Shown here piece by piece: positions 60,805 through 64,000 of a stretch of DNA of 64,000 nt (position 1 is its first letter; each line of letters begins with the position of its first letter). Both the position numbers and the translations under genes were made by a program. Source of the stretch: Amaurobius ferox (Eukaryota > Arthropoda > Arachnida > Araneae > Amaurobiidae); contig OX578150.1 in assembly GCA_951213105.1 (NCBI GenBank), forward strand, positions 25,796,022 through 25,860,021, in the 5' to 3' direction. The notes under the pieces were generated by a model, which was not told the origin of the DNA, did not search any database, and was given only the letters and a program-made list of their open reading frames with translations.

Positions 60805-60921
60805 ACGATATAAGAGCTTGCAATGTCGTTCCAGTAGCTCAACGGTAGAGCGTCAGTTGGCTAGTTCGGAGATCTATGGTTCGATTCTCGGTTGGGGCAG
60901 CAAGGATCTTTACAAAGTGTC
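60805..60921 (+). mobile_element. tRNA-derived SINE S2, copy 2
   Basis: tRNA-like part 60828-60898: acceptor GTTCCAG pairs (with wobbles) with TTGGGGC, D arm GCTCAACGGTAGAGC, B box GGTTCGATTC. The anticodon stem and T stem do not pair well, so a SINE head rather than a tRNA gene. Followed by GCAAGGATCTTTACAA as in copy 1. Confidence 0.75.
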
Positions 60922-61344
60922 GAGTATGAGTGTCCATAACATTTTTTCAGGGGTGGGGGATTGAGACAAACTCAAGGATAAGACTATAGCATTAACATTA
61001 ACTGCCATGATGTCCACCTTTGTGACTTTAAACGTCCGGGGTGGGGGGGGGGGAATAAGAATCCCCTATGAACGCCCATGGTATCAAAGTGTAGGATGAT
61101 TTTTCGAAAATAAATTTGCCGGACATGAGGTTAAAACATACTTATTCTAAAAGAGAACTACTGACTTTTCATAACTTGAAAGGATCAGTGAATATTGCAG
61201 CTTGTAGATAATCCTATATGGGTAAAATGCCTGTATTTAGAATGTATCTCTTAAAAATTATTCAGTACATAAAGCTGAATGTTTCCTTACGATAAACAAA
61301 CTTCTTTCTTTTATGATAAAGAAATCTCATGTAAAATTTTTAGA
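60922..61344. other. Unassigned stretch with a G-run
   Basis: G-run at 61041-61051 and TTGCCGGACATGAGGTT near 61115, similar to 54748. No gene recognised. Confidence 0.4.
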
Positions 61345-62506
61345 GGGAGAAAGCAGTTTTTAGATTAATAATTTGTTTTTACAAAGGTTTCGAGGAATTG
61401 TCTTGCCAAGTTCAAGAAGATTGAAATTTTCTGTTTTGAAGTTTGTAATTCTTATATATCGAGAACTAAAAACTCTGGCTGTGAACTACGAGTATAAGAA
61501 GTAATCTGTAACCCTTCGAAAGACACACAAGGATATACAGGCTGTCCCAAAAAATTGAAACGCGCTTTAATTCTTTACCTGCTGGAGATAAGTGGGCAAA
61601 GTCAATTGCAAAAATGTTGAAAGTTAGGTAGGAAATAAGACTACGTTAATGAAATAGTCCTCCCATTCATTTTCAGAAAGTTACACTTTTTAAAATTTTA
61701 TACGACCCCCTTAAACAAATTTGGTCAATCAGAAAATTTTTATTTTTAATGGAACAAGATCATTAAAAAAAACCGCATATCTGTCTCTTTAAAATCAACT
61801 GAATTATGATAAAGGAAAATATCTGACTTACGCCACTTTTTCGTACCATTTGAAAGGCTGTTTCATCAGTGAAAATAGGGATTATAAACAAATTGACGAT
61901 GGGAATTGTTTAGTTCAAAAATACGTTAATACGTGTCAAAAATTTTTTATCAAAAATGCATCTAAATAAAGAATTACACAAACAGAGATCATATAAAGCA
62001 GTGGTACTCACTACGCGGTTGGGTATCATATGTATTATCATCGAGTTTCATCTTTTTTGTGATATGTCACAAATTTATATTTCTAATTTGATATAGGGTC
62101 CCCATTCACAATGTTCAATTTTCAATTAAATATAACTCGCTCAATTTTAAAGATACAGATATGCGGTTTTTTAATGATCTTGTTGCATTAAAAATAAGAA
62201 TTTTCTGATTGAGCAAATTTGTCTAAGGGGGTCTTATAAAAGTTTAAAAAGTGTAACTTTTTGAAAATGAATGGGAGGACTATTTCATCAGCACCGTCTT
62301 ATTTCCTACCTTACTTTCAACATTTTTGAAATTTACATTGCCCTCTTATCTCTAACAGGTAAATAATTAAGGAGCGTTTCAATCTTTTTGGGACACACTG
62401 TATATTTGGATTTTAGATCAGTTTTCAAAATACAGTGGTTATAATTTCGATATTTTAATATTTTGAACTATTTTCAAAAGGAGCTTCTGATTTCGATATT
62501 TTAATA
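61345..62506 (+). repeat. Diverged dispersed repeat I, copy 2, split by MITE E3
   Basis: 61345-61537 and 62401-62506 together match the continuous copy at 47850-48101, giving an empty-site comparison for the MITE. The end carries TTTCGATATTTTAATATT twice, which also recurs right of A copy 15 at about 63936. Confidence 0.6.
61538..62400. mobile_element. Long-TIR MITE E, copy 3
   Basis: CAGGCTGTCCCAAAAAATTG...TTTTTGGGACACACTG between TATA and TATA. Long inverted arms as in copies 1 and 2; no transposase. Confidence 0.92.
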
Positions 62507-62507
62507 T

Positions 62508-63912
62508 TACTTTCCATGCTATACTTGGTAATGTATAGGGAAAGTAGTGAAATCGTGTCGAAAATCGCAACTCGAGTTTTCGACAAAACTACACGTTTTG
62601 GGATCTATAGAATACGAAAATACTATTTTTAGCGTGACATCTGTGCGAGTGTCTGTCTGTCTATGCAATATATGTATCTACTTAAAAACTAATCGATCAA
62701 ATTAAATAAAATTTTATAGGGAAGCCATTTGTGAGTTACCCTGGTGCTGATTAGATTTTGGTACGATTTGGAAAAAAAGAACATGCCTTTTCTGGCGAAA
62801 TGGCTGAAAAAATCTTTAAAATCTAAAATAAAAGAATGCATATGCTCACAAATGTATCAATGAAATGCTTGTTTTATACGCAATTTTTGACATAAAAAGA
62901 ATATCCTATCCCGAATATAAAACGAGTCATTCTCGAGATATTTTAGTTTATCCGCATTTTTGCTACGCCGCCTTTGGAAACACGTCCAGTTACCAATTGA
63001 AAACGAAAATTGAATTAAAAGTGCAAATTCAGTATCATTTCAAATAACTATGCGTGTTATTTTGTGCAATTATATTTAATTTGATGAATTATTAAAGAAG
63101 TAAAGAGAAAATGAATGAATAAACGAATAAAGAGAATGAATGAAATGAATAAATAAATGAATAAAGAGAACGAATGAAATAAATGAATAAAGAGAATGAA
63201 TGAAATGAATGAATAAATGAATAAAGAGAATGAATGAAATGAATGAATAAATGAATAAAGAGAATGAATGAAATGAATGAAAAAATTAATAAAGATAATG
63301 AATGAAATGAATGAATAAAGAGAATGAATGAAATAAATGAATAAAGAGAATGAATGAAATAAATGAGTAATGAGAATGAATGAAAATAATGAATATATGA
63401 ATAAAAATAATGAATGAAATGAATGAAAAAATGAATAAAGAGAATGAATGAATGAATAAAGAGAATGAATGAAATGAATGAATAAATGAATAAAGAGAAT
63501 GAAAGAAATGAATGAAAAAATTAATAAAGATAATGAATGAAATGAATGAATAAAGAGAATGAATGAATATATGAATAAAGAGAATGAATGAATGAAATAA
63601 ATGAATAAAGAGAATGAATGAAATGAATGAATAAAGAAAATGAATGAAATTAATGAATAAATGAATAAAGAAAATGAATGAAATGAATAAATATATGAAT
63701 AAAGGGAATGAATGAAATAAATAAAAAATGAATAAAGAGAATGAATGAAATGAATGAATGAAGTGAATGAAATGAATGAATAAATTAATACAGAGAATGA
63801 ATGAAAAGAATGAATAATGAGAATGAATCAATAAAGAGAATGGATAAAATGAATGAATAAAGAGAAAATGAATTTGAGTCTGTTAGGAAAGTCATGTGCT
63901 GCCCACATCAGA
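62508..63912 (-). mobile_element. Element A, copy 15, with internal simple-repeat expansion
   Basis: Minus-strand A: terminal hairpin at 62508 (TACTTTCCATGCTATAC), short CTGTCTGTCT, a reduced single module, ATTCTCGAGATATT near 62930, ATTATTAAAGAAGTAAAGAG, then ~750 bp of simple repeat before the 5' end (AGGAAAGTC, hairpin, CATCAGA) at 63912. Confidence 0.9.
63105..63868. repeat. GAATGAATAAAGA-type expanded array inside element A
   Basis: Irregular array of GAATGAAAT, GAATAAATGAATAAAGAGA and variants. Each word resembles the AAAGAGAA..TGAAT of normal A copies at this position. The 181-codon minus-strand open frame across it (rich in F, I, H, S) is an artefact of the repeat. Confidence 0.95.
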
Positions 63913-64000
63913 GTTTTTCAACTGTCATGAAAAGGTGTTTCTTATTTCGATATTTTAATATTTTGAACTGTTTTGAAAATGTCTATAGGAAACAATCTAC

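Noticed and set aside
60828..60898. Functional tRNA gene
   Set aside because: Anticodon and T stems do not pair and the sequence continues into a SINE-like tail shared with 59268-59384.
63286..63831. 181-codon minus-strand frame rich in F, I, H and S
   Set aside because: Pure translation of the GAATGAATAAAGA simple repeat.

Overview
The window looks like intergenic DNA from an arthropod nucleus, most probably a spider or another chelicerate. It is AT-rich and full of microsatellites, and almost everything recognisable is a transposon, a transposon relic or a tandem repeat. The spider suggestion rests on Tc1-type transposase relics of the MPLRRTR...QLSHFE kind and on tRNA-headed SINEs that I associate with spider assemblies; no database search was possible. 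I found no convincing host protein-coding gene. The only long intact reading frame is the Penelope-like retroelement at 8628-11300.

The dominant component is two families of non-coding elements, called A (about 730-1000 bp, 16 copies or pieces) and B (about 890-980 bp, 12 copies or pieces), plus a third family D (3 copies). Together they cover roughly 40% of the window by my coordinates. A and B start TCTG, then a small hairpin ATGTG-GGCAR-CACAT, then ACTTTCC; they end in a hairpin whose last arm is the reverse complement of that 5' motif, and they carry a CA/CAGA microsatellite near the 3' end. D has the same plan with different sequence. Offset inverted repeats, a 3' hairpin, an internal microsatellite and no coding capacity fit non-autonomous Helitron-like elements of the Helentron/DINE-1 kind. 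They form head-to-tail chains and nest in one another.

Layout. 1-6.2 kb: an RTE-like LINE relic (minus strand) cut up by A and B copies. 6.2-8 kb: repeat C, a tRNA-SINE and a broken A. 8.0-12.6 kb: a permuted (GIY-YIG first) Penelope-like element of the Naiad type between two identical 434-bp repeats and (TA)n tracts. 12.6-16.3 kb: two A copies and unassigned DNA. 16.4-18.3 kb: a 5S rRNA-like sequence followed by a tRNA-like sequence on the minus strand, then element D with a SINE inside. 18.5-26.2 kb: a dense A/B chain and a 26-bp minisatellite. 27-28.1 kb: a long-TIR MITE (E). 28.5-34.4 kb: SINEs, B, B, a possible solo LTR, A. 34.7-37.1 kb: D and repeat G. 38.1-41.9 kb: a palindrome, a type-B DNA polymerase fragment, and a Tc1 relic split by a DDE transposon. 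42-49 kb: B, A and a three-level nest (A containing B containing a Jockey-like LINE). 50-54 kb: D, E and a second Tc1 relic split by a SINE. 54-64 kb: repeats H, J and I, B, E, a 22-bp minisatellite, and an A copy inflated by a simple-repeat expansion.

Nothing here forms an operon or pathway. What the window records is an order of insertions (B into LINE and A, LINE into B, SINE into Tc1 and D, MITE into repeat I) with several near-clean filled/empty site pairs.
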